A DNA stretch of 64,000 bases from Fervidibacter canadensis (GCA_041446545.1 JBGOEJ010000003.1:110818-174817); one strand, 5' to 3'; positions 23,243 to 32,277 are shown, numbered from the stretch's first letter. The notes: generated by a model not told the origin, from the letters alone. Numbers and translations are program-made.

Positions 23243-25207
23243 ATGTGGCGGGATGAAAGACAGCGACGAAGGTTTTGGTGGTTGGTCGGTGTGCTGGGCA
23301 TCCTCGTCTGGGGCAAAGGATGGGGACAAAGTGATTCGGGCGTTCCCAAAGTCACCTTTTTGGAGCCCCAAGATGAAACCGTTATTCCCGCTGGCACCGA
23401 GTCAGTCACCCTTCGCTTCCGCTTGACCAGCCCTGATGGGACGAACTTAATGCGCTATCAACCCTTCGTCAACGGGCATCCTGGCAATGACCCTATTCCC
23501 ATTGACCCGCCATCCCCCGAAGTGGAACTGGCGCTGGTTTGGCAAGGTGTCCGCCAATTTCCTGACGGCGTTTACACCATCACCATCCGTGTCGTGGATG
23601 CAAAAGGGCGGGAAGGAAGCGGTTCGCTGCGGCTGATCAAGGGGCAAGCATCCCGCCCCGCTAAAGTGGACATCGTTAGCCCCACCAGCGGCGCTTTGGT
23701 GAGAGGGACAGTCATCGTCCTCATTCGCGCCCGGGATGACAAAGGGTTGCGAGGGTTAGTCTTGCGGGCAAAGGAGCAAGCGACTTCCCGCGACCAGTCC
23801 ATCTACACGGGCACTTTGCGAGGGCAAGAGGTGGAAGTGCAGGTGCGCTGGGACACGGCAGCGACTCACCCCAACACAGGTGAACCCCTCTTTCCCGACG
23901 GCGTTTACTTGCTGCAAGCGTGGGTCGTCAACGAACAAGGGCAACGAACTTTTTCCAACGAAGTTTTGGTCACTGTCCAAAACAAGGTCGCCCAACCTGT
24001 TTTGTCGCAAGCGACACCTGCCCCGCCACCGAGAGGGGGCGCGACTTTAACGACCGCTACAACGACAGCGGCTCACACCCTTGCTTTCCCGTCCATCGCT
24101 ATTGTTCCCCTGCTTGCCGTGCTCAACCCTTTGCCTTCGCCCTCACAAGTTTCTCCCCCTCAACCTCAATGGACGCATCCGTTATTAAGCGCCCGCCCGT
24201 TTCCCCAACTTGCTGCAACGATGTCTCGCCCATCCAGCGCTTCGCCCACTCTTCCTGCTCCCTCAACTTTGCCCTCCCCTCAAATAGCGCACGGGTTGAA
24301 GGTTTCTCGCCCTGCCTCCCTTGCCCTTCCGAGCCTTTCTTCTTCGCCTCAACAAGTTTCCCTTCCTTCCAGCCTTTCTTCTCCTTCGCCCGTTCAGCCC
24401 CGACAAACGATGGGCGTGGTAACTTCCCGTTCCTCCCTTGCCCTTCCGACGGCAACGAAATGGCGAAGCGGAGTGCCTATCCTTCCTGCGCCTTCAGGGA
24501 TGCCGGTGCCCCTTTCAGATTCGCCCCGTTATGTTTTGCTGACAGCGGGGAGAATCGTTATGGCATCACCTTCGGGTTCCTTGGTGGCAGCACCATTGCC
24601 TGAACCTGAGCGATTTTTGCCTTTGCCCGAAGCACCTCACTCCGCTATGCCGACGCCGCCTCGCCAACAGGTTCCTTCACCTAAACTCCAACCTACGCAT
24701 GGCTTTCGTTACACGGCGATTGCGGGCGACACCATTCCCAATTTGGCGGAGCGCTTTGGCATTGCCCCTGAGGTGTTAGCCGCCGCCAACGGATTGCCAC
24801 TGCACGCTCCCTTGCGGGTCGGTCAACAAATCTGGGTGCCTGCCCCATCGGTCAAAGTGTGGGTAGACGAGCACCTTGTCAAAAGTGAGACGCCTGCTTT
24901 CCTTCGGAAGGGGATGGTTATCGGTCCCTTCCGAGCCGTCGTGGAAGCCAGTGGGGGCGCCGTGGATTGGGACAACACCCACAAGCAAGCCATCGCCACT
25001 CTGGGGTCGTTGCGTTTGTTGGCGACCATCGGCAAAAAGGAACTGGTGGTCAACGGGGAGCGGTTCGTCCTCCCGATAGCGCCCTTCCTGTTGGGCAATC
25101 GCACCTTCCTGCCCTTGCGCTCTTTAGGGCAGGCGTTGGGCAAGGCGGTGGAGTGGCAAGAGGGGACGCTTCGGCTGCGGACGCTTGAACAAACGGGCGA
25201 AAAGTAA
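23243..25207 (+). CDS. Secreted protein with LysM and copper-amine-oxidase-N-like (stalk) domains
   Basis: 654 aa. N-terminal signal anchor (RRFWWLVGVLGILVWGKGWG). Residues about 30-250: two Ig-like/FN3-like modules (FLEPQDETVIPAGTESVTL; DIVSPTSGALVRGTVIVLI). About 255-490: a very Pro/Ser/Ala-rich linker. About 490-540: LysM domain (YTAIAGDTIPNLAERFGIAPEVLAAANG). About 540-650: a copper-amine-oxidase N-terminal domain (VWVDEHLVKSETP, FRAVVEASGGAVDW, GNRTFLPLRSLGQALGKAVEW). Likely a wall-bound envelope protein. The domain order is unusual; the linker is the least reliable part. Confidence 0.85.
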   Translation: MWRDERQRRRFWWLVGVLGILVWGKGWGQSDSGVPKVTFLEPQDETVIPAGTESVTLRFRLTSPDGTNLMRYQPFVNGHPGNDPIPIDPPSPEVELALVWQGVRQFPDGVYTITIRVVDAKGREGSGSLRLIKGQASRPAKVDIVSPTSGALVRGTVIVLIRARDDKGLRGLVLRAKEQATSRDQSIYTGTLRGQEVEVQVRWDTAATHPNTGEPLFPDGVYLLQAWVVNEQGQRTFSNEVLVTVQNKVAQPVLSQATPAPPPRGGATLTTATTTAAHTLAFPSIAIVPLLAVLNPLPSPSQVSPPQPQWTHPLLSARPFPQLAATMSRPSSASPTLPAPSTLPSPQIAHGLKVSRPASLALPSLSSSPQQVSLPSSLSSPSPVQPRQTMGVVTSRSSLALPTATKWRSGVPILPAPSGMPVPLSDSPRYVLLTAGRIVMASPSGSLVAAPLPEPERFLPLPEAPHSAMPTPPRQQVPSPKLQPTHGFRYTAIAGDTIPNLAERFGIAPEVLAAANGLPLHAPLRVGQQIWVPAPSVKVWVDEHLVKSETPAFLRKGMVIGPFRAVVEASGGAVDWDNTHKQAIATLGSLRLLATIGKKELVVNGERFVLPIAPFLLGNRTFLPLRSLGQALGKAVEWQEGTLRLRTLEQTGEK

Positions 25208-25221
25208 ACCTCAAAGCGGGA

Positions 25222-25752
25222 CTATCCCTTGCGCAGTTCGGCGAGGACCCGTTGAATCGCCCGCAGGCATTTCGTCACCGTCGGCTTGGAAACGCCTCGC
25301 TTAGCGGCAATTTCAGCAGGACGGTAACCGTCCATTAGCAGCAGCAAAACTTCTCGCTGGGCTGGCGTTAAGCGAGCCAGTAACTCCCGCATCAGGCAAC
25401 GGGCTTTGAAGATGGCTTCAGGGTCATCGTTGCCGTTGACCGAGCAAGCAAATAAGCACTCATCCACGCCCAGCCGTTCGCACAAGGCGCACAGGCTCTC
25501 CACGACAACACCTTTGCGGGGTTTACTGTCCACACTTTTGCCCCGCCGAAGGACATCAATGGCGTGGCGATAGCAGGCACGAAAAATGTAAGCATCAGGC
25601 TTGTCGCTCAACTCTTTCCACCGCTCCAACAAAAACAGGGTCATCTCGCTCACCAAATCTTCCCGCAACTCGCGGTCGGAAGTCAACCGCGAGGCAATAT
25701 CGTAAAGGCGCGGGCGGGCTTCTTCCACTGTTTGCAAAGGTGCAACGCTCAC
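25222..25752 (-). CDS. RNA polymerase sigma factor, ECF-like
   Basis: 176 aa. Region 2 is short and degenerate (YDIASRLTSDRELREDLVSEMTLFLLERW then AYIFRACYRHAIDVLRR), region 4 has LARLTPAQREVLLLLMDGYRPAEIAAKRGVSKPTVTKCLRAIQRVL, a helix-turn-helix. The middle has a Cys-containing stretch (LCALCERLGVDECLFACS). No anti-sigma factor is next to it; the neighbour on the same strand is a lipoprotein, 125 bp upstream. It ends 14 bp from the convergent LysM gene. Confidence 0.8.
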   Translation of the reverse strand: MSVAPLQTVEEARPRLYDIASRLTSDRELREDLVSEMTLFLLERWKELSDKPDAYIFRACYRHAIDVLRRGKSVDSKPRKGVVVESLCALCERLGVDECLFACSVNGNDDPEAIFKARCLMRELLARLTPAQREVLLLLMDGYRPAEIAAKRGVSKPTVTKCLRAIQRVLAELRKG

Positions 25753-25877
25753 TCAAAGTCACCTCCAAGCGAGTCAGCAACGAAGCCCTTTTTCTCTTTT
25801 GCTCCCTCAAGTCAGGCAAGGAAAAAGTTGAGGCGCTCAACAGGGAAAGGTTTTGACGGAGCGCAAAAATTGCTCGG

Positions 25878-26702
25878 CTATGGCAACGCTGTCAGCAATC
25901 GGTCTATCCCTTTCAGGCTCTCACCCACTTCGGCTTTAGCGACAGCAAGTTTCTGGTGCTCTAAAGCCTCCAGAGCGCTCAGCAAACTGGTGCGGGTTTG
26001 AGCGATGGCAGCCAATTGCTCCTCTGCCCGCAGCCGTTGCGCTGCCGACCGCAACGCTCCAACTCCCTCTGACCATCGGTTGCTCGCCAACGCTTTTTCC
26101 GCCTCGGCAATGGCGGTTAAGCCCTCTCCAGAAAGCCATTGACGGGCTCGCAAAAGCCACGCTTTCGCAAGGGTGAGGTCAGGGGTGGGGGCTTTCTGCA
26201 GCGCTTCCAATCGCAACGCCGTCCGCCAAAGCACCAACGCAGGCGAACGCACCTCAATTTCGCTCAACCCTTGCTCCGCCAGCAACAAGCGCATCCGCAC
26301 CTCGTCGGGCGAAAGGTGGTCAAACTGCGTCCGCAACGACTCTAAAATCGCCCGCACGCTTCGCACCTCGTCAGAGAAAGGCAAAGGTTCAACCGACAAG
26401 GTTGGCTGCCCTTTCAAGGGCGCTGCTGGTGAGGGAGGGGACGAAGCCTGAAGAGGGGGCTTTGAAGGAGCGGAAGTTTTTTCGCCCACCGACGAAGGCG
26501 TTGGCGAAACCGTCGCCGTTGTCGCCGCAGCCGTTGGCACGGCAGGGGAGGGCTTAGACCCTTCCACTTTGGGCTTTGGAATTCGGGGGCGCTCTGAAGC
26601 CAAAGAAACTTGACCACCTCCTTCGCCCCGCTGCACTCGCCCGCACCCGAGCAGCCCGATAAGAGCCATCCCAAAACAAACAAAGCCTGCCATCCAGCGC
26701 AT
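25878..26702 (-). CDS. Hypothetical lipoprotein with Ala/Pro-rich linker and helical domain
   Basis: 274 aa. N-terminus GFVCFGMALIGLLGCGRVQ is a lipoprotein signal with Cys near 20. A Pro/Ala/Thr-rich linker spans about 35-105. The rest (105-274) is helical with amphipathic heptads (VRSVRAILESLRTQFDHL, VRMRLLLAEQGLSEI, LTAIAEAEKALASN, LRSAAQRLRAEEQLAAIAQTRTSLLSALEALEHQK), perhaps TPR-like or coiled-coil. No known family. Sits between a sigma factor and the 100-bp inverted repeat. Confidence 0.65.
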   Translation of the reverse strand: MRWMAGFVCFGMALIGLLGCGRVQRGEGGGQVSLASERPRIPKPKVEGSKPSPAVPTAAATTATVSPTPSSVGEKTSAPSKPPLQASSPPSPAAPLKGQPTLSVEPLPFSDEVRSVRAILESLRTQFDHLSPDEVRMRLLLAEQGLSEIEVRSPALVLWRTALRLEALQKAPTPDLTLAKAWLLRARQWLSGEGLTAIAEAEKALASNRWSEGVGALRSAAQRLRAEEQLAAIAQTRTSLLSALEALEHQKLAVAKAEVGESLKGIDRLLTALP

Positions 26703-26731
26703 TCCTCATCCCTCCTTTTTCAAGTATCGGC

Positions 26732-26831
26732 GAGGGTGTTCGGAAAGGGAGGGCGAGGCTCCTGCCGAGCCGAAAATTTCGGCTCACCGGGAGGTTCGCC
26801 CTCCCATTGGGCTCAATTTCCGAACACCCTC
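26732..26831. repeat. 100-bp inverted repeat element with nested palindrome
   Basis: Perfect 15-bp terminal inverted repeats GAGGGTGTTCGGAAA / TTTCCGAACACCCTC at 26732 and 26817-26831. Inside, GGGAGGGCGA pairs with TCGCCCTCCC and a near-palindrome GAGCCGAAAATTTCGGCTC (26767-26785) lies near the centre. The whole can form a long hairpin. It lies between two reverse-strand genes. It resembles a non-autonomous element or a structured repeat; no target-site duplication was identified. Confidence 0.85.
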
Positions 26832-26857
26832 AGCCATCGGCAGTCGCTTTCGTTCCG

Positions 26858-27733
26858 TCACGGGCGCAACAAAGCGGCGGCACCGTAGCCGACGACTTCG
26901 CTCAAATCGCCCGTCACCTGTCCCGAAGTGCTGTAGCCCAAAAGGATGCCTTCCGTTGCGCCCAACGCTTTCGCTGCTTCCACGACAGGGATAGCGACCA
27001 AAACATCCGATTGGCTGGGATAGCGGCGCACGCAATCCCAAACGCCGTCGGTGTCCAACGCTATCAACCGCTCCAGCGTCTCTCGGTCGTGCCGTTCAGC
27101 GACGACATGGGGTTCGTAATGGGTGAAGTCGCAACTGGCGATGAGCACGACATCGCCATTTTGCCGCTGCAACACTTCCGCTAACCTCTGACCAGCCCGC
27201 TTCAGTTCATCCAACTCATGGCAACTGACAGCGATCGGGACGATGGCAGGCGTTCGGTCGCCGAAGACGAATTGCAGGAAGGGCAACTGCACCTCAATGC
27301 TATGCTCGCCATGACCGAACCCGCCCAAGTGGGGGTTGAAATCTTCGGCGTAGCCTTCATCGGCAGCGACCAAGGCTTGCGCTAACTCCTCCGCCACTTT
27401 GACTTGTCCTAAGGGCGTCTCCCAAGCGCCTTTCGTCCAGACGGCGAAAGGGGCGCCGGGGCGATAGTGAGCGGGCGCAAACAAAACTGCCACTTGCGGG
27501 ATGCCATCGTCCGCTAACGCAGCGTAAGCCCGCGAAGCCGTCATGCCCGAATAAATGTAGCCTGCATGGGGCACGACCAAACCGACGATGCGGCGTCGCC
27601 CTTGCTCGTTCACCTTTGGCAAAGCGCCCGCACCAAGTTTATGCCGAAAACACCATTCCAGTTGCTGCTGCAAGGCATGCGGATGGTGCGGATAAAACAT
27701 GCCCGCCACAAGGGGGTGACGCACCATCGCCAT
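26858..27733 (-). CDS. amrB: AmmeMemoRadiSam system protein B (MEMO1 family)
   Basis: 291 aa. MEMO/class III extradiol dioxygenase-like fold: VRHPLVAGMFYPHHPHALQQQLE, GLVVPHAGYIYSGMTASRAYAAL, FAPAHYR, EHSIEVQLPFLQFVF, LIASCDFTHYEPH, and the C-terminal GYSTSGQVTGDLSEVVGYGAAALL. Metal-ligand histidines are in VVPHAGY, EHSIEVQ and DFTHYEPH. In many bacteria it partners with AmmeMemoRadiSam A and a radical SAM protein; neither is in this window. Function uncertain. Ends 125 bp... downstream of the inverted repeat, and follows the Gfo/Idh gene by 18 bp. Confidence 0.92.
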   Translation of the reverse strand: MAMVRHPLVAGMFYPHHPHALQQQLEWCFRHKLGAGALPKVNEQGRRRIVGLVVPHAGYIYSGMTASRAYAALADDGIPQVAVLFAPAHYRPGAPFAVWTKGAWETPLGQVKVAEELAQALVAADEGYAEDFNPHLGGFGHGEHSIEVQLPFLQFVFGDRTPAIVPIAVSCHELDELKRAGQRLAEVLQRQNGDVVLIASCDFTHYEPHVVAERHDRETLERLIALDTDGVWDCVRRYPSQSDVLVAIPVVEAAKALGATEGILLGYSTSGQVTGDLSEVVGYGAAALLRP

Positions 27734-27751
27734 CACCGTCCCGATGCGCCC

Positions 27752-28783
27752 TCACAAAAGGCGCGGGTTGACTGCCGTCCCTGTCTTCGCCGAAAGCAAT
27801 CCCGCCTCCAAAATCGCTTGAACGCCGAGATTGAATTCGGGCGAAACCGTCAAATGCAGCGCTGTGCCCTCAAGGAGCGCCGCAACAAAGTGCGCCACGC
27901 CGCTTTGAAAGTTCGGCGGCAACGCATCGGCAGCGACAAACTCTTCTTTCCCGTCCCGCGTTAACAGCACTCCTGCTTGCCCTTCCCGTTGCGTCACCGT
28001 CATAGCGCCTTCCGTCCCGACAATCATCGGACCACCCGACACCGACCCGCCTTGAGCCCACGACGCTTCCAACACTGCAAAGGCTTTCGGGTAACGGGCG
28101 ACCAAAATGGCGTTGTCTTCCGCATCGCCGAACGGTTTCGCCAATCGGTCGGCGACGCCCAGAACGCTGAAGGGCAACTCGTCGAACCACCAGAGGGAAA
28201 TGTTAGCGCCATAGCAGCAAAAGTCCAGCAATGCTCCGCCGCCCAGCAACCGTTGATGCCACCACGACTTTGCTTGCTCCTCAGGCGGCAAATGCGCCAA
28301 CGGACCGCGATGCCCTGCCCGCCAGCGGAAATAAACGGGTTGACCGATGGCGCCCTCGTCCAGCAATCGCTTGGCGGTGTGCAAGGCAGGGTTCCAAGTG
28401 CTGGGATAATTGACCATCAGCAAAGTGCCACCCTTTTGCGCCGCTGCCAACATCCGCCGTGCTTGTTCTACGGTCGCCGCCATCGGCTTCTCCACGAACA
28501 CGGGCAATCCTTTGGCAGTCGCCAATTCCACGACCTCATGATGCTGGGCGTTGGGCGCACAGCAGAGGACGGCATCCAACGGCTCCTTGTCCAACATCGT
28601 CTCGGCGCTCAAGTAAAGGCGGGGCACTTGTAATTGGTCGGCAAGTTGTTGGGCTTGGGAAAGGTCATCGTGGGCGATGGCGACGACCTGTGCCTGCGGA
28701 TGAGCCTGAAAGGCTCGGATCAAAGCAGGGGCATGAACATGTGCCAGACTCACGGCACCGACCCGCAAAGGACGCTCCCCCAT
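27752..28783 (-). CDS. Gfo/Idh/MocA-family oxidoreductase
   Basis: 343 aa NAD(P)-dependent sugar or polyol dehydrogenase family. N-terminal Rossmann fold (VGAVSLAHVHAPALIRAF with a degenerate glycine motif), DAVLCCAPNAQHHEVV, VFVEKPMAATVEQARRML with the catalytic-site Lys of the EKP motif, LMVNYPSTWNPALHTAKRLL, and a C-terminal beta-sheet substrate domain. Substrate unknown. Short 18-bp gap to the MEMO gene downstream; upstream, the nfo-like gene is 33 bp away, all on the reverse strand. Confidence 0.88.
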   Translation of the reverse strand: MGERPLRVGAVSLAHVHAPALIRAFQAHPQAQVVAIAHDDLSQAQQLADQLQVPRLYLSAETMLDKEPLDAVLCCAPNAQHHEVVELATAKGLPVFVEKPMAATVEQARRMLAAAQKGGTLLMVNYPSTWNPALHTAKRLLDEGAIGQPVYFRWRAGHRGPLAHLPPEEQAKSWWHQRLLGGGALLDFCCYGANISLWWFDELPFSVLGVADRLAKPFGDAEDNAILVARYPKAFAVLEASWAQGGSVSGGPMIVGTEGAMTVTQREGQAGVLLTRDGKEEFVAADALPPNFQSGVAHFVAALLEGTALHLTVSPEFNLGVQAILEAGLLSAKTGTAVNPRLL

Positions 28784-28816
28784 CAGTCATCCGCCCCTTT
28801 CTGTCGGAATTCGTCC

Positions 28817-29686
28817 CTAAGATTGTGGCGTGGTAATCAGGGACTGCAACCGCTGCAAGTTTTCTGCGTGCCGTCGCTCGGCTTGGGGCGTCTCTAAAAC
28901 GATGGGCAGCGACGAAAAATGGGGGTGACGCAACAACGCCCGAAACCCGTCCATGCCGATGTGCCCTTCGCCGATGTGCCAATGACGGTCTACGCGGCTA
29001 CCGAAAGGGCGCAAGGAGTCATTGGCGTGCAGCAACCGAACTCGCCGCCATCCGACCGTTTCAGCGATTTCCTTTGCCAGCGCCGCAGCGCCCTCGGCTG
29101 TCCGCAGTTCGTAACCTGCCGCAAAAAGGTGACAAGTGTCAAGGCAAATGCCGACGAGTTCGTAGGGCAAGTCGCTTATCACTGTCGCCAGTTGCTCCAA
29201 CCGAGCACCCAGACAACTTCCTTGACCCGCCGTGTTTTCCAAAAGGAGGGTGACGGGCGGTGACGAATTGTCAAGGTGGTCTAAGAGCCAATGCAAACTG
29301 TCCCGAAGGCGTTGAAGCCCCCTTCGTTCGCCGCTTCCCAAATGCGCCCCGGCATGAACGACCAAAAAGGCGATACCCAAGCGTTGGCAGCGACGGGCTT
29401 CTTCCAACAATGCTTGGCGGGAAAGTCGCAGCACCTCACGCTTCGGCGACGCCAAATTGATGAGGTAGGCGGCGTGGGCGACAAGGAGTTGAGGTTTCGT
29501 GTGGGAGCGGGCATCCCAAAACGCTGACACCGCCGCCTCCGTCAGCGGCGGTGCCGTCCATTGAACGGGGCTTTTCACGAACAGTTGCACGACTTGACAT
29601 CCAAGATGAGCGCCCAATTCCAACGCCGACGCTAAGTTTCCTCGCGTCGGCAAGTGAGCGCCCAGCGACGCCATCGCCTTCGCCAC
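28817..29686 (-). CDS. nfo: Deoxyribonuclease IV (AP endonuclease 2 family)
   Basis: 289 aa metal-dependent endonuclease for base-excision repair, cleaving 5' to abasic sites. TIM barrel with conserved metal-ligand motifs: LLVAHAAYLINLASP, FLVVHAGAHLGSG, LLLENTAGQGSCLG, CLDTCHLFAAGYE, LLHANDSLRPFGSRVDRHWHIGEGHIGMDGFRALL and IVLETPQA. Length matches the family. Start is the first Met, with another two codons later. 6 bp upstream lies the ErpA-type gene end. Confidence 0.93.
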   Translation of the reverse strand: MAKAMASLGAHLPTRGNLASALELGAHLGCQVVQLFVKSPVQWTAPPLTEAAVSAFWDARSHTKPQLLVAHAAYLINLASPKREVLRLSRQALLEEARRCQRLGIAFLVVHAGAHLGSGERRGLQRLRDSLHWLLDHLDNSSPPVTLLLENTAGQGSCLGARLEQLATVISDLPYELVGICLDTCHLFAAGYELRTAEGAAALAKEIAETVGWRRVRLLHANDSLRPFGSRVDRHWHIGEGHIGMDGFRALLRHPHFSSLPIVLETPQAERRHAENLQRLQSLITTPQS

Positions 29687-29692
29687 CTGCGT

Positions 29693-30079
29693 TTAGCGCA
29701 TCCCGCAGCACGGCTTGCCCTCAGGGGCGCCGGGCGCTTTGAAGGAATGACCGCATTCGCACTCAGCGACAGCGTTGGGGTTATCCACGCGGAACCCGCC
29801 GCCCATCAAGTCATCGTCCTCGTAGTCAATGACCGACCCTTGCACAAATTGAAGGCTCAGCGGGTCTACGACGATGCGCACGCCGTGCGACTCAAAGATG
29901 GCGTCATCGTCGTTGATTTTCTCGGTGATGCCCAAGCCATACTGGAAACCGCAACATCCGCCTTGCATGATGAACAGGCGCAAGGCAGCGTTGGGCTTCT
30001 GCTTCCTTTCCAAAATCGCCTTGACAATTTCAGCGGCTTTCTCGGTCAAGGTGACGGGCATAACGGTCACTTCAGCCAT
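29693..30079 (-). CDS. erpA: HesB/IscA/ErpA-type iron-sulfur assembly protein
   Basis: 128 aa A-type Fe-S carrier. VTLTEKAAEIVKAILE, the first ligand region IMQGGCCGFQYGLGI, FVQGSVIDYED and the second Cys pair AECECGHSF. An extra tail ending PCCGMR adds two more Cys beyond the usual end at about residue 110. Short 6-bp gap to nfo, suggesting coexpression. Divergent from hisC with an extended -10 upstream (30110-30115). Confidence 0.92.
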   Translation of the reverse strand: MAEVTVMPVTLTEKAAEIVKAILERKQKPNAALRLFIMQGGCCGFQYGLGITEKINDDDAIFESHGVRIVVDPLSLQFVQGSVIDYEDDDLMGGGFRVDNPNAVAECECGHSFKAPGAPEGKPCCGMR

Positions 30080-30109
30080 TGTCCATCCCTCCTTAATTGG
30101 GTCGCTTTG

Positions 30110-30115
30110 ATTATG
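30110..30115 (-). promoter_or_regulatory. Putative extended -10 box of erpA
   Basis: Reverse strand TGG-CATAAT, 31 bases before the ATG; five of six -10 positions match and TG is in the extended position. No convincing -35 is seen at 16-18 bp. Confidence 0.4.
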
Positions 30116-30187
30116 CCACGCCCGTCAAGGCAATGCGGTGGCAAAATGGGGACGCCACTCATTGGGACGGAAAGGAGCGGACGAAAA

Positions 30188-31288
30188 ATGGATTGGGCAT
30201 CAAGGGTGCGTCCCGCCATCCATCGCCTCAAACCTTATGTGCCAGGCAAGCCCATTGAGCAAGTCCAACGAGAGTTGGGCTTGAGGGAAGTGACGAAACT
30301 GGCTTCCAACGAAAACCCGCTCGGTCCGTCGCCCAAAGCCCTTGAAGCGGCGATGCAGGCGTTGCAAGAAGCCCATCGCTATCCCGATGACAGTTACTAC
30401 CGCCTGCGGCACAAACTGGCGCAAGTTTACCAGATGCCCGTGGAAACGATTTTGTTGGGGCGGGGTTCGGACGAGTTGCTTTTGCACATCGCCCAAACTT
30501 TTCTGGGGGAAGGCGACGAAGCCGTCATGAGCGCTCCTTCCTTCGTGATGTATGGCATCGTCACGACCCTGATGGGGGCAACGCCTGTCAAGGTGGCGCT
30601 GAAAGATTTCGTCCACGATGTCGCTGCCTTGCTGAGCGCTGTCACCTCAAAAACGAAGGTCGTCTTCCTTGACAACCCTAACAACCCGACGGGAACGATT
30701 TTGCGGGAGCGAGCGGTGCGGGCATTGTTGGACGAATTGCCCGACGGCGTTTTGTTGGTGTTGGACGAAGCCTACGCCGAGTTCGTGGAAGCCTCCGACT
30801 ATCCCGACGGGCTGGACTTCGTTCGGGATGGACGACCTGTCGTTGTCCTGCGGACTTTCTCCAAAGCCTACGGCTTGGCAGGTTTGCGCATCGGCTACGG
30901 CTTTGCGCCGCCCGAAATCGCCCAACTGCTCTTAAAAGTGCGCGAGCCTTTCAATGTCAGTAGCATTGCTGCCGCCGCTGCCGAAGCGGCGTTGGACGAC
31001 CGCGAGTTTTTGGAGCGGGTGCGCAAAACCGTCTGGACGAGCAAGCGGTTGCTCTATCGCGGTTTGGAGCAACTGGGCATCCGTTATGTGCCGACGGAAG
31101 CCAACTTCGTTTTGATGGATGTCGGACGCGAATGCCGTGCCGTCGCTGAGGCGTTGTTGCGCAAGGGCATCATCGTTCGCCCTTGCGATGTCTTTGGGTT
31201 GCCGACTCATTTGCGGGTGGATGTCGGCACGCCTGAACAAGTTGAACGCTTCCTCGCCGCTTTGCGCCAAGTCCTCGCCGCCACCTAA
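30188..31288 (+). CDS. hisC: Histidinol-phosphate aminotransferase
   Basis: 366 aa from ATG 30188 (AAAGGAGCGG upstream). An open frame continues about 530 bp upstream but that DNA is coding for ErpA on the other strand. PLP-dependent fold type I aminotransferase: VTKLASNENPLGPSP, ILLGRGSDELL, VVFLDNPNNPTGTIL, LLVLDEAYAEF and the Schiff-base Lys in TFSKAYGLAGLRIGYG. Converts histidinol phosphate to imidazole acetol phosphate, and may also act on other aromatic substrates. Not in a his operon here; rluD-type gene follows by 18 bp. Confidence 0.94.
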   Translation: MDWASRVRPAIHRLKPYVPGKPIEQVQRELGLREVTKLASNENPLGPSPKALEAAMQALQEAHRYPDDSYYRLRHKLAQVYQMPVETILLGRGSDELLLHIAQTFLGEGDEAVMSAPSFVMYGIVTTLMGATPVKVALKDFVHDVAALLSAVTSKTKVVFLDNPNNPTGTILRERAVRALLDELPDGVLLVLDEAYAEFVEASDYPDGLDFVRDGRPVVVLRTFSKAYGLAGLRIGYGFAPPEIAQLLLKVREPFNVSSIAAAAAEAALDDREFLERVRKTVWTSKRLLYRGLEQLGIRYVPTEANFVLMDVGRECRAVAEALLRKGIIVRPCDVFGLPTHLRVDVGTPEQVERFLAALRQVLAAT

Positions 31289-31305
31289 AAGGGGAGCGGA
31301 GGGGA

Positions 31306-32277
31306 ATGGAGAAAGCCGTTGAGTTGCGAGGGATTAAAGGAATGCGCTTGGACGCTTTCTTGGCGCACCACTTGCCCCATCTCTCTCGCTCCCGCTGTCA
31401 ACATCTCATCCGCTGCGGTGCTGTGCAGGTCAATGGGGTGACGGTGACGAAACCCAGTTTTCTGCTGCAAGGCGACGAACAGGTGGCGGTGCTTTTGCCC
31501 GAACCTGAACCGACCGATTTGCGACCTGAACCCATCCCTTTGCCCATCCTCTATGAAGACGACGATTTGCTGGTCGTCAACAAGCCACGCGGGATGGTCG
31601 TGCACCCTGGTGCGGGCGTCAAGAGTGGGACGCTGGTTCATGCTTTGCTGGCATTGGGCATCCCGCTTTCGGACATCGCAGGACCACAACGGCGGGGCAT
31701 TGTCCATCGGTTGGACAAAGGCACTTCAGGGGCGATGGTCATTGCCAAGACGAACTTCGCTCATTTGCAACTGGCGCGGCAGTTCGCAGAGCACCAAGTG
31801 GACAAATGCTACCTCGCCCTTGTCGTCGGCGTGCCTGACTTTGAACATCGCATCGTTGCAGCGCCATTGATGCGCCATCCCGACGACCCTGAACGCTTCA
31901 CCGTCGCCACTCGCCCATCGCCTTATGCCATTGATGCCGTGACGGAATTTTGGGTGCGACAGCGCTTTGAAGGTTTTGCGTTGCTCAAAGTGCGTCCCAT
32001 CACGGGGCGGACCCACCAAATTCGGGTGCACTTGCAGCATCTGGGTTTGCCTGTCGTCGGCGACGAAACTTACAACGGGCGGGCGAAAGCCTTGCGGGTT
32101 GCCCGCAACCTAAAACGCTTTGCCCTTGCCGACCGCATCGCCCAATTGAACGGCTTCGCTTTGCACGCTTGGCGGCTCGCCTTTAACCACCCCCGCACCA
32201 ACGAGCGCTTGCAGGTGGAAGCACCTGTCCCTGAAGACATGGCGACCTTGCTCTCCCTCCTTTCAAAGACACCTTAG
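31306..32277 (+). CDS. rluD: RluA-family pseudouridine synthase (RluD type)
   Basis: 323 aa. N-terminal S4 RNA-binding domain (about 12-70: MRLDAFLAHHLPHLSRSRCQHLIRCGAVQVNGV), then the catalytic domain: LLVVNKPRGMVVHPGAG, RRGIVHRLDKGTSGAMVIAKT with catalytic Asp in HRLDKGTSG, and TGRTHQIRVHLQHLGLPVVGDE. Converts uridines to pseudouridine in 23S rRNA or tRNA. Follows hisC on the same strand. Confidence 0.93.
   Translation: MEKAVELRGIKGMRLDAFLAHHLPHLSRSRCQHLIRCGAVQVNGVTVTKPSFLLQGDEQVAVLLPEPEPTDLRPEPIPLPILYEDDDLLVVNKPRGMVVHPGAGVKSGTLVHALLALGIPLSDIAGPQRRGIVHRLDKGTSGAMVIAKTNFAHLQLARQFAEHQVDKCYLALVVGVPDFEHRIVAAPLMRHPDDPERFTVATRPSPYAIDAVTEFWVRQRFEGFALLKVRPITGRTHQIRVHLQHLGLPVVGDETYNGRAKALRVARNLKRFALADRIAQLNGFALHAWRLAFNHPRTNERLQVEAPVPEDMATLLSLLSKTP

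Noticed and set aside
29654..30187. Upstream extension of the hisC frame
   Set aside because: It runs antisense to the ErpA gene; ATG 30188 with a ribosome site matches the HisC N-terminus.
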